This document shows positions 7,942-15,218 of a stretch of DNA of 23,593 nucleotides, one piece after another. The stretch's first letter is position 1. Each line of letters opens with the position of its first letter. The notes beneath the pieces are model-generated. The model was not told the origin of the DNA. It saw only the letters and a list, made by a program, of their open reading frames with translations, and searched no databases. Origin of the DNA: an uncultured Collinsella sp. (GTDB taxonomy: Bacteria; Actinomycetota; Coriobacteriia; Coriobacteriales; Coriobacteriaceae); the NCBI GenBank assembly GCA_958407085.1, contig CATYHY010000005.1, forward strand, positions 1 to 23,593, in the 5' to 3' direction. A program made the translations under genes and the position numbers.

Positions 7942-9204
7942 ATGGCAGAGAAACTCATTCCGCTGGAGGACGCGCAGTCGATTGTTCTGTCGCATGTTGC
8001 TCCGACCGATCTCGTCGAGATTCCCGTGTGGCAGGCCGCCGGTCTTCCCTTGGCCGAGGACGCGGTGGCCGATATCGACATCTCGCCGTTTGCCAACAGC
8101 GCTATGGACGGATATGCCGTGCGTGCGGCGGACTTGGCGCAGGCGTCTGGTGTGGCGCCGGTGACGCTCGACGTTATCGGACACGAGGCCGCGGGCCATG
8201 TGTTTGAGGGCGCTCTTGGTCCGGGCGAGACAGTCCGCATCATGACGGGCGCGCCGGTGCCCGAAGGTGCCGATGCCGTGGTGAAGTACGAGATCGTCGA
8301 TGTGCTCGACGGTGACGGCAACGAGGGCTCGCGTGTGAGGTTCTCGGCGCCGGCCAAGGTGGGGGAGAACGTTCGCTCTGCCGCCGAGGAGGCCCATGCC
8401 GGCGACGTCGTGATGCGCGCCGGTGAGGTTGTGGCTCCGGCCGGCGCCGGCCTGTTGGCAAGCGCCGGTTACGCGAGCGTGAAGGTCCATGCCGCTCCGC
8501 GCGTGGGCATTATCTCGCTGGGCACGGAGCTGGTCGCGCCGAGTGAGCTGCCGGCGCGCGGGCAGATTCGCGACTCCAACTCCTCAGCGCTGATGGCCGA
8601 GGCGCTCGATGCGGGAGCCGAGCCCGTGTTCTACGGCATTGCGCCCGATGATGAGCAGGCGATTGCCGAGCTGGTGCATCGTGCCGTGCAGGAGTGCGAT
8701 TTTGTCATTACGAGCGGTGGCGCCTCGGCGGGTGATTACGATTTCGTGACGGCGCTCGTCCGGCGCGAGGGCGAGGTGCTGTTTGACCGCATCTCGATGC
8801 GTCCGGGCAAGGCCATCACGTTTGGCTTGCTCGGGGGTAAGCCCTACCTGGGACTTTCAGGCAATCCTGCCGCGGCGTATGTGGGCTTTGAGATGCTCGC
8901 CCGCCCAGCGATTCGCAAGATGCGCGGCTTTGCCGAGGATGCGCGTCCCGTGCAGCAGGCGACGCTCACACACGGCGTGAATAAGCGACAGCATCGCCGC
9001 TTCTTCGATCGCGCCACGGTTTTGCGCGACCCCGAGACCGGTGAGTTGTTGGTGACCGAGGCTAAGACGCAGAATTCGGCGCTGCTTGGAACTATGCAGC
9101 GTGCGAACTGCCTGCTGTGCATTGACGAAGGACCGTGCGAGCTCAAGGCGGGAGATGTCGTGGACGTTGTTCGCGTCGACCTGCCCGAGGGCGCCGTGTT
9201 GTAG
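7942..9204 (+). CDS. moeA: Molybdopterin molybdotransferase MoeA
   Basis: A 420-residue cytoplasmic enzyme that inserts molybdate into adenylylated molybdopterin, the last step of Mo-cofactor synthesis. Domain order is normal: PFANSAMDGYAV in the N-terminal region, GETVRIMTGAPVPEGADAVV, then the MogA-like domain with ITSGGASAGDYDFV and RPGKAITFG, and a C-terminal beta domain. The usual GLPGNP reads GLSGNP here. AAGAGG precedes ATG 7942 by five bases. mogA follows ten bases downstream, so they form one operon. A TATACT at 7879-7884 could be its -10. Confidence 0.93.
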   Translation: MAEKLIPLEDAQSIVLSHVAPTDLVEIPVWQAAGLPLAEDAVADIDISPFANSAMDGYAVRAADLAQASGVAPVTLDVIGHEAAGHVFEGALGPGETVRIMTGAPVPEGADAVVKYEIVDVLDGDGNEGSRVRFSAPAKVGENVRSAAEEAHAGDVVMRAGEVVAPAGAGLLASAGYASVKVHAAPRVGIISLGTELVAPSELPARGQIRDSNSSALMAEALDAGAEPVFYGIAPDDEQAIAELVHRAVQECDFVITSGGASAGDYDFVTALVRREGEVLFDRISMRPGKAITFGLLGGKPYLGLSGNPAAAYVGFEMLARPAIRKMRGFAEDARPVQQATLTHGVNKRQHRRFFDRATVLRDPETGELLVTEAKTQNSALLGTMQRANCLLCIDEGPCELKAGDVVDVVRVDLPEGAVL

Positions 9205-9214
9205 GAGGAATGCT

Positions 9215-9694
9215 ATGGAGCTGAAGATATCGATCGTGACGTGCTCGGATACGCGCGATCTTGCCCAGGACGAGGCCGGAGCCGCACTCGAGGAACTTAT
9301 CGAGGCGCAGGGCTGGACGGTCGCCTCACACGTGGTCGTGCGCGACGACGCCAGCGAGATCGGTGATGCCATTGTGGAAGCCGCCGATGAGTGTTACGCC
9401 AATGTCGTGCTCACCTGCGGCGGAACTGGGCTTTCGATGCGCGACGTGACACCCGAGGCGACGCGTGCCGTCTGCGACCGCGATGTGCCGGGTATTGCAG
9501 AGGCAATCCGTGCGTACTCCATGACCAAGACGCGCCGCGCCATGCTCTCGCGCGCCGTGTGTATGCAGCGTGGGCATACGCTTGTCATCAACTTTCCGGG
9601 ATCTACGAAAGCGGCCCGCGAAAGCTGGGAGGCTGTGAGCGACCAGCTGGAGCATGCGGCCCAAATGACGGCGGGCGGCGGGCACGCCAAATAA
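9215..9694 (+). CDS. mogA: Molybdopterin adenylyltransferase (MogA/MoaB family)
   Basis: A 159-residue protein of the MoaB/Mog fold, which adenylylates molybdopterin before MoeA inserts the metal. Family marks are IVTCSDTR at the N-terminus, VLTCGGTGLSMRDVTPEAT (65-83) binding the pterin, and INFPGSTKAARES near the end. AGGAGG overlaps the moeA stop region and lies six bases before ATG 9215, so translation is probably coupled to moeA. MoaB and MogA cannot be told apart reliably by motif, but the context with moeA supports the role. Confidence 0.9.
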   Translation: MELKISIVTCSDTRDLAQDEAGAALEELIEAQGWTVASHVVVRDDASEIGDAIVEAADECYANVVLTCGGTGLSMRDVTPEATRAVCDRDVPGIAEAIRAYSMTKTRRAMLSRAVCMQRGHTLVINFPGSTKAARESWEAVSDQLEHAAQMTAGGGHAK

Positions 9695-9707
9695 GCGCGC
9701 TACCTGC

Positions 9708-9742
9708 GGCGGAGCGACCTTACGGGCTGCTCCGCCTTTTTT
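9708..9742 (+). terminator. Rho-independent terminator of moeA-mogA
   Basis: GGCGGAGC (9708-9715) pairs with GCTCCGCC (9729-9736) around a 13-nt loop, followed by six T residues. It separates the cofactor genes from the mod transport operon. Confidence 0.85.
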
Positions 9743-9805
9743 ATGCAGCGACAGTGCGGCCATCTCGGGGTTATCGGTAAAAGAAACTTATTGGACGAGA
9801 AATCA

Positions 9806-9838
9806 TTATCACAAACATTATTCGCGCAGAAGTATAAT
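9806..9838 (+). promoter_or_regulatory. AT-rich promoter region of modABC
   Basis: A perfect TATAAT (9833-9838) lies about 60 bases before modA. Upstream, the motif CATTAT occurs twice, at 9804-9809 and 9816-9821, twelve bases apart, within an AT-rich stretch unlike the surrounding DNA. No convincing -35 is at 17 bases, which suggests an activated or repressor-controlled promoter. A molybdate-responsive regulator would be the logical candidate, but the site does not match the ModE palindrome I know. Confidence 0.4.
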
Positions 9839-9898
9839 CTAATAACAGAATAAAGCCTGCGGCGGGGTGCCCGGGCATAGCGTTCGAAAGGGTTGAAC

Positions 9899-10771
9899 AT
9901 GTTCGATATGGTTTCTCGCCGCGGATTCGTCTCGCTTTCTGCTGTCGCCGCTGCCGGCCTTGGTCTTGCCGGCTGCTCGGGCAGCAAGACGTCCGAGCCG
10001 GCCGGATCCGATGCCGGTTCTGCTAAGGCATCTTCCAAGAAAGCTGTCGAGCTGCAGGTCTTTGCCGCCAACTCGCTCGAGAAGGCTCTGCCCGAGGTTC
10101 AGGAGCTTTACACCGAGCAGACCGGCACCACGTTTGCCGACACGCAGTTTAAGGCGTCTGGCGACCTTGTCGAGCAAATGCGCGCCGGTGCTGCCGTCGA
10201 CGTGCTTATCACGGCCTCCAAGGGCACCATGGACGACGCCGAGGCCGCTGAGCTCGTCGACACCGACATGCGTGAGGACATGTTCGTCAACGACCTCGTG
10301 ATTATTCGCGCCGAGGGCTCCGACACCAAGGTCGAGGCCATCGCCGACGTCGCGAATCTGGACGGCAAGATCGCCATCGGCGACGCCAAGACCGTTCCCG
10401 CCGGCAAGTACGCCAACCAGGCCCTGGCCTCCGTGGGCCTCTATACCGGCACCGAGGGCGACGACGGCGAGTACGCGCCCGAGCTCGCCGACAAGGTAGC
10501 ACTGGCCGACAAGGTCGGCACCGCTGCTTCTTACGTCTCTACAGGCGACTGCGTGGCCGGTTTTGTCTACAGCTCCGATATCTTCCGCTACGACGGCATC
10601 GAGGAGGCCTTCGTGTGTCCCGAGGATTCGCACAAGCCCATCGTGTACCCGGGTGCCGTTGCCGAGAGCTCCGAGCACGCCGACGAAGCCAAGGCGTTCA
10701 TCGACTTCTGTCTGACCAACAAGAAAGCTCAGAAGATTTGGGCTAAGTACGGCTTTGAGCTTTCCGAGTAG
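9899..10771 (+). CDS. modA: Molybdate ABC transporter substrate-binding lipoprotein ModA
   Basis: A 290-residue periplasmic-type binding protein. The signal peptide ends in a lipobox LAGC (Cys26), so it should be a membrane-anchored lipoprotein. SRRGFVSL before the hydrophobic stretch resembles a twin-arginine signal, so Tat export is possible. The mature domain has LQVFAANSLEKALPEV, QFKASGDLVEQMRAGAAVDVLITAS and ELADKVALADKVGTAASYVSTGDCVAGFVYSSD, typical of ModA, with Ser/Thr positions for oxyanion binding. GAAAGGG precedes ATG 9899. modB begins 68 bases later. Confidence 0.92.
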   Translation: MFDMVSRRGFVSLSAVAAAGLGLAGCSGSKTSEPAGSDAGSAKASSKKAVELQVFAANSLEKALPEVQELYTEQTGTTFADTQFKASGDLVEQMRAGAAVDVLITASKGTMDDAEAAELVDTDMREDMFVNDLVIIRAEGSDTKVEAIADVANLDGKIAIGDAKTVPAGKYANQALASVGLYTGTEGDDGEYAPELADKVALADKVGTAASYVSTGDCVAGFVYSSDIFRYDGIEEAFVCPEDSHKPIVYPGAVAESSEHADEAKAFIDFCLTNKKAQKIWAKYGFELSE

Positions 10772-10839
10772 TGCGGCTTGGCGCGATAATTCCATCGTTT
10801 TGTGTTTCACTCCGTCCTTGTATTCTCTTGGAGCTTTTC

Positions 10840-12282
10840 GTGCTTAATAGATTCCGCATGCTTGTCGCCTGTGCTTTGACCTTCGCGCTTTGCTGGGTGC
10901 CAGGATTTGCGTTTGCTGGGGACACTGAGGACGGGGCCCAGGTTGCTGCGACCGCTCATGGGCTTTCCTATGGGATCGAGGGTTTTGAGCGGTTGGCCAA
11001 GGGGACCGCTCGTGCCATGGAGGGCCAGCCTGAGGGCTACCGGTTTCCCGTTGACGAGGACGTGGACCTTGTAGTGGCGCCTGCTGTCGATCGCGTTGTG
11101 GTGTGGATATCGCCCAAGGCGGTCGAGAAGTATGGATTGGATCTGCAGGACAACGAGTGCGTATCGGGTCTCAAGGCCCTCGTCTGCAAGCTCGACAGCG
11201 CAAACTGCATGGGAGGTGCGCAGCTGGGGGACGTGGATCTTCCTTGGTATGTCACGGCGGAAACAACGTTTGATGCCGGTGGGTATACCTATGGCTTTGA
11301 CGAGCGCGGTGCGGATGGGGACCGCTATGTGGTGATTGCATCAGCCTCGGGTGATGCCAAGGGCGGTGCGCGTTGGCTTGATAGCGCTCAAATGGTAGAA
11401 GCGTCGTCTGTCGTGCTGCGGGATGAGCAGAGGCCCTTGACCTCCCTGGCTTCCTTTTTGGGCGACATCGACTATCGCCCGTTTTGGGTGTCCATAAAAA
11501 CGAGTGGCCTTGCCCTGCTGATCTCCTTTGCGCTGGGCCTGTTCGCCGCGTGGAAGACTATGGGTACCTCGAGTCGCATCAAGGGCCTGCTCGATTCGGT
11601 CTTTACGGTTCCTATGGTGCTGCCGCCCACGGTCTGCGGCTTTCTGCTCCTCATGCTGTTTGGCCGCTCGACCGGGGTGGGCCAGTGGCTCATTGCGCAC
11701 GGCATCTCGATCGTCTTTACCTGGCCCGCGGCGGTGATCTCTGCCGTCGTCGTGTCGTTCCCGCTCGTCTATCGTACGGCGCTCGGAGCCTTCGAGAGCC
11801 TTGACACGCAGATGCTCGATGCGGCGCGAACCCTGGGCTGGTCCGAGCGTCGCATCTTCACCAAGCTTATGATGCCGCTTGGCTGGCCCTCGATTGCCGC
11901 CGGCACGGTGCTCGCCTTTGCCCGCGCGATGGGCGAGTTTGGCTGCACCCTGTTCTTTGCGGGCAACTATGCCGGCATTACGCAGACCATTCCCATTGCG
12001 ATTTACTTTGAGTGGATGGGCGGCAACACCTCGGTGGCCCTCTTTTGGGTCGCCGTTGTGATTGCGTTCAGTTTCCTGGTCATCCTATTCATCAACATGT
12101 ACACGGCGCATTCGCAAAAGTATCGCGAGCGGGGCCTTTCCCGTGCGGAGCGCAAGCGGATCAAAGATCTTGCCGGACAGGGCGATTCGCTCGACCCGGC
12201 GGGCGGCGATGCCTTGCGTATCGATCGCGAGGCGCTGGCCGAGCTCATGCGCGATGATGCCGCTTTGCAGGGAGGTCGATAG
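10840..12282 (+). CDS. modB: Molybdate ABC transporter permease ModB with N-terminal extracytoplasmic domain
   Basis: A 480-residue protein, about twice the usual ModB length. Residues 1-26 look like a cleavable signal peptide ending in AFA before GD. Residues ~27-212 form a soluble, presumably extracytoplasmic domain with three cysteines (107, 116, 123) that I do not recognise. From ~213 the permease follows: several transmembrane helices, TVPMVLPPTVCGFLL, and the cytoplasmic EAA loop at ~316-345 (ALGAFESLDTQMLDAARTLG) that couples to ModC. A charged tail of ~55 residues closes the protein. GTG 10840 is chosen because GGAG lies six bases upstream; a GTG at 10771 overlaps the modA stop but has no comparable site. 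Confidence 0.88.
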   Translation: MLNRFRMLVACALTFALCWVPGFAFAGDTEDGAQVAATAHGLSYGIEGFERLAKGTARAMEGQPEGYRFPVDEDVDLVVAPAVDRVVVWISPKAVEKYGLDLQDNECVSGLKALVCKLDSANCMGGAQLGDVDLPWYVTAETTFDAGGYTYGFDERGADGDRYVVIASASGDAKGGARWLDSAQMVEASSVVLRDEQRPLTSLASFLGDIDYRPFWVSIKTSGLALLISFALGLFAAWKTMGTSSRIKGLLDSVFTVPMVLPPTVCGFLLLMLFGRSTGVGQWLIAHGISIVFTWPAAVISAVVVSFPLVYRTALGAFESLDTQMLDAARTLGWSERRIFTKLMMPLGWPSIAAGTVLAFARAMGEFGCTLFFAGNYAGITQTIPIAIYFEWMGGNTSVALFWVAVVIAFSFLVILFINMYTAHSQKYRERGLSRAERKRIKDLAGQGDSLDPAGGDALRIDREALAELMRDDAALQGGR

Positions 12283-12285
12283 GCC

Positions 12286-13356
12286 ATGTCGCTCGTTCTG
12301 GATATCAAAAAGCGCTATCCCGGGTTTATGCTCGACATGCAGCTTGAGGCCGGCGAGGATCGTGTGGCGCTGCTCGGTGCCTCGGGTTGCGGCAAGAGCT
12401 GTACGCTGCGCTGCATTGCCGGTGTGGAGACGCCCGACGAGGGCAAGATCGTCGTCAACGGCGTGACCTTTTTTGACTCGGGGGCGGGCATCAACCTGTC
12501 GCCCCAGGAGCGAAAATGCGCACTATTGTTCCAAAACTATCAGCTGTTTCCCAACATGACGGTGGCCGATAACGTATGTGCCGGTGTAAAGGGCGCGGGC
12601 GACGCCGCGGCGCGCAAAAGGCTGGCCGAGCGCTATCTGGGCATTTTCGGTCTGGCTGATTTCGCCGACCGCTATCCCGCGTGCCTCTCGGGCGGCCAGC
12701 AGCAGCGCGTGGCGCTCGCGCGCATGGTGGCGGCGCACCCGGGCATCTTTATGTTCGACGAGCCCATGAGCGCACTCGATTCCTATCTTAAGAGCGCGCT
12801 CGAACAGAACATGCTCGACCTGTTCGATGTATGCAACCGCACCGTGCTCTACGTGAGTCACGATATCGACGAGGCGTGCCGCCTGTGCGAGCGCATCTGC
12901 GTGATGCACGACGGGCATGTGGAGGAGATCGGCTCCGTCGAGGACGTGGTCCGCCGTCCGCAGACGCTGGCGACACTGCGCCTGACGGGCTGCAAGAACA
13001 CAAGCCGGGCGCGCAAGATCGGCGACGAAGAAGTTGAGGCCCTCGACTGGGGCATGACCTTTAACGTGGGTCGCGAGGTTCCCGATAATGCAGCGTACCT
13101 GGGCATTCGCGCAAGCTACTTCCATGTTGACAATCGCGCGGAGCGGGGACGCAACAGCTATGATTTGCACGTGGCCCGTGTGAGCGATTCGCGTTTTGAG
13201 CGCCTGGTGCTGCTGGACGCGCCGCGCGTCGATGCGCCAACGCGTCTGCAGTGGAAGGTCAACAAGGTGGGCGTACCAGCGGATGGACTACCGCAAGCAG
13301 GCGAGACCCTGCGTATGCACTTCGATGCGAGTAAGATCCATTTGGTTTGTCGATAG
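12286..13356 (+). CDS. modC: Molybdate ABC transporter ATP-binding protein ModC
   Basis: A 356-residue ABC ATPase that powers molybdate import. Walker A is GASGCGKS (31-38), the Q-loop lies in LLFQNYQLFPNM, the signature is LSGGQQQR (134-141), Walker B is IFMFDEP (154-160) and the switch histidine is H192 in SHD. The last ~115 residues, after TGCKNTSRAR, match the regulatory C-terminal region of Mo/sulfate ATPases. It starts four bases after the modB stop with GGAGG upstream, so modABC is one transcription unit. Confidence 0.92.
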   Translation: MSLVLDIKKRYPGFMLDMQLEAGEDRVALLGASGCGKSCTLRCIAGVETPDEGKIVVNGVTFFDSGAGINLSPQERKCALLFQNYQLFPNMTVADNVCAGVKGAGDAAARKRLAERYLGIFGLADFADRYPACLSGGQQQRVALARMVAAHPGIFMFDEPMSALDSYLKSALEQNMLDLFDVCNRTVLYVSHDIDEACRLCERICVMHDGHVEEIGSVEDVVRRPQTLATLRLTGCKNTSRARKIGDEEVEALDWGMTFNVGREVPDNAAYLGIRASYFHVDNRAERGRNSYDLHVARVSDSRFERLVLLDAPRVDAPTRLQWKVNKVGVPADGLPQAGETLRMHFDASKIHLVCR

Positions 13357-13367
13357 CGCCGGGTAAT

Positions 13368-13401
13368 GCCGTCGGGGATATAAGCCTCGGCGGCTTTGTT
13401 T
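13368..13401 (+). terminator. Probable terminator of modABC
   Basis: GCCGTCGGGG (13368-13377) pairs with CCTCGGCGGC (13385-13394), with two G:U pairs, followed by TTTGTTT. Confidence 0.6.
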
Positions 13402-13431
13402 GCCGTTCGTCGAATGAGAGATGACAAACTC

Positions 13432-13447
13432 TTATCAATTAAGATAA
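13432..13447. promoter_or_regulatory. Inverted repeat TTATC-N6-GATAA, possible operator
   Basis: A perfect 5-6-5 inverted repeat in a strikingly AT-rich stretch (about 13425-13460), between the modC terminator and the promoter of the next operon. It has the shape of a dimeric regulator site, but I cannot assign the regulator. Confidence 0.3.
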
Positions 13448-13488
13448 TTATTTATTAAACGGCGGCACACGATGCTGTCGTACGAATG

Positions 13489-13526
13489 TCAACGGTGTTC
13501 GCATGGTCGATGACCGTTGATATAGT
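13489..13526 (+). promoter_or_regulatory. Promoter overlapped by an 8-bp inverted-repeat operator
   Basis: TTCGCA (13498-13503) and TATAGT (13521-13526) are 17 bases apart. A perfect inverted repeat, TCAACGGT (13489-13496) and ACCGTTGA (13513-13520), brackets the -35 and abuts the -10. A further GTTGA half-site follows at 13525. A dimeric regulator bound here would control entry of RNA polymerase to the dehydratase-like operon. Confidence 0.5.
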
Positions 13527-13532
13527 TGACCT

Positions 13533-13784
13533 TATCTTGTAAAGGAGGGTGCGCACATGCCGCAGACGACATATATTCGCCGCGTTGCCGCGCGTGCCCT
13601 ATATATCGCTCGGAGCCGCATATGAGCAGGTATGTTCACGGCTCCGGGAGAGACGACGCACAACTAAATAATCGACCGCAAAGCAGGTTCCCTAAAATTC
13701 CGGGTTTGAGCACGGTCGGGCAATCACCGTCCGTCGTGCATCGATACCGTTGTTATCCGATTTTGGTTCGAGAGGGGAACCGTC
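13533..13784 (+). promoter_or_regulatory. Long structured 5' leader of the dehydratase-like operon
   Basis: If transcription starts near 13533, the leader is about 250 nt. It contains the small reading frame, the hairpin CGGAGCCG/CGGCTCCG (13611-13618/13639-13646) and a second hairpin around 13710-13739 (GCACG/CGTGC enclosing ACGGT/ACCGT). I recognise no riboswitch class. The 428-base gap 13357-13784 is otherwise accounted for by the modC terminator, the AT-rich inverted repeat and the promoter. Confidence 0.4.
13557..13625 (+). CDS. Possible 22-residue leader peptide
   Basis: A short reading frame with an excellent ribosome binding site (AAAGGAGG, 13541-13548, eight bases before the ATG). 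The product begins MPQTTYIRRVAARAL and is basic, with no known similarity. Its end runs through the left arm of an 8-bp hairpin (13611-13618 with 13639-13646), and its TGA overlaps an ATG at 13622. That ATG opens a 56-codon frame that runs to 13792, eight bases into the next gene. The layout resembles a translated attenuation leader, but codon use in both frames is unlike the neighbouring genes, so real coding is uncertain. Confidence 0.4.
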   Translation: MPQTTYIRRVAARALYIARSRI

Positions 13785-15068
13785 ATGGCTGAAGAATTTG
13801 ATTTCCATCCGATGTGGGAGAGCCTCGGCATGAATCTTGCCGACCACGATATGCTGCTGGGCGCCGTGGGCCAGATGTACGGGGACATGTTCCTGACGCA
13901 GAACAATCGCCCCAAGTCTACGTCCTACCTGGACTTTGTGGCCACCAACATCCACAGCGGCCGCATTAAGGAGATGCTCGACAAGAAGGAGGCCGGCGAG
14001 GCCACCAAGATCGTCGGTTCGTTCTGCGTGTATGTGCCCGAGGAGATTGTGCTCGCCTGCGACGGTATTCCCGTGGGCCTGTGCTCGGGTGCCGACTGGG
14101 CAACGGACAAGGTCGAGGAGCACCTGCCGCGCAACACCTGTCCGCTCATCAAGAGCTTTGCCGGCTTTAAGCTGGGCGAGGTCTGCCCCTACATTGAGTC
14201 GAGTGACCTGGTGGTAGGCGAGAACACCTGCGATGGCAAGAAGAAGGCCTACGAGTTCTTTGCAACGCAAAAGAACATGTACGTCATGGATATTCCCAAC
14301 GTGCACGATGAGTCTACGCTCGTGACCTGGAAGGCCGAGGTCAAGAAGCTCGCCGCCAAGATCGAGGAAGAGTGCGGCGTCAAGATTACGCCCGAGCGTC
14401 TGAAGGCTGCCATCCACGCCGTCAATGAGAAGCGCCGCGCCCTGCAGCGCCTCGCTGCCACGCGCGCTGCCGACCCGGCGCCCATCAGTGGTCTCGACAG
14501 CCTGCTGACCGTTCAGGCCGCCTTTATGGACGACACGCCGCGTCTGACCGGAGCCATCAATGATATGGCGGCTGAGTGCGAGCAGCGTGTCGAGGCCGGC
14601 GAGGGCGTGGCGCCCAAGGGGACCAAGCGTATCCTGTACACCGGCACGCCCATGGCCGTGCCCAACTGGAAGCTGTTCAACCTCATCGAGAAGGCCGGCG
14701 GCGTTGTGGTGGGCGAGGAGTCCTGCACGGGCTCGCGCTACTACAAGGATCTGGTTGACGAGTCCGGTGAGACGGTCGACGAGATGCTCGATGCCATCGC
14801 CGAGCGCTACTTTAAGATCAACTGTGCCGTCTTTACGCCCAACGACCAGCGTATGAAGGATATTGTCCAGATGGCCAAGGACCTGCATGCCGACGGCATC
14901 GTCGACGTGGCCCTGCAGTTCTGCACGCTCTACGAGATGGAGTCGTTTGCCGTGGAGAAGGCCGCCGAGGAGGCCGGCATTCCGTTTATGCATATCACCA
15001 CCGACTACGCCGGCGAGGACGCAGGCCAACTGCAAACCAGGATCGAGGCTTTCTTGGAAACCATTTAG
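13785..15068 (+). CDS. 2-hydroxyacyl-CoA dehydratase / double-cubane protein family, paralogue A
   Basis: A 427-residue protein of the HgdB/DCCP superfamily. The fingerprint is a run of cysteines: C81, C100 in VGLCSG, C119 in NTCPLIKS, C134 in VCPY, C149 in ENTCDGKKK, and later C314 in ESCTGSR, C347 and C380. Members hold [4Fe-4S] or fused double-cubane [8Fe-9S] clusters, receive electrons from an ATP-driven activase, and carry out low-potential reductions or radical dehydrations of 2-hydroxyacyl-CoA. The substrate cannot be read here. The lack of separate alpha and beta genes with CoA-transferase neighbours favours the double-cubane type over classical amino-acid fermentation. GAGGGG precedes the ATG. 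Confidence 0.85.
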   Translation: MAEEFDFHPMWESLGMNLADHDMLLGAVGQMYGDMFLTQNNRPKSTSYLDFVATNIHSGRIKEMLDKKEAGEATKIVGSFCVYVPEEIVLACDGIPVGLCSGADWATDKVEEHLPRNTCPLIKSFAGFKLGEVCPYIESSDLVVGENTCDGKKKAYEFFATQKNMYVMDIPNVHDESTLVTWKAEVKKLAAKIEEECGVKITPERLKAAIHAVNEKRRALQRLAATRAADPAPISGLDSLLTVQAAFMDDTPRLTGAINDMAAECEQRVEAGEGVAPKGTKRILYTGTPMAVPNWKLFNLIEKAGGVVVGEESCTGSRYYKDLVDESGETVDEMLDAIAERYFKINCAVFTPNDQRMKDIVQMAKDLHADGIVDVALQFCTLYEMESFAVEKAAEEAGIPFMHITTDYAGEDAGQLQTRIEAFLETI

Positions 15069-15218
15069 GGCTATCCGTCCCGGCGGCTTCCCCAGGCACC
15101 CGATCTTGCCGTTCAAACCATCGCTTGCGTACCAAAGTATGCGGCGCTCCTCTTTCACGGCAACCTCGGGCACCTTGGAAAGTTGTTTTCCTGGTTGGTT
15201 AAAAGGTTTAGGAGTTAT

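Noticed and set aside
10771..10839. GTG start of modB overlapping the modA stop
   Set aside because: It would add a second hydrophobic lead before an already complete signal peptide, and the GGAG site fits GTG 10840.
13541..13784. Known riboswitch or T-box in the dehydratase operon leader
   Set aside because: The leader has GAGAGAC and hairpins, but no T-box sequence (GGTGG before an acceptor-like bulge) and no glycine, cobalamin or Moco core that I could recognise.
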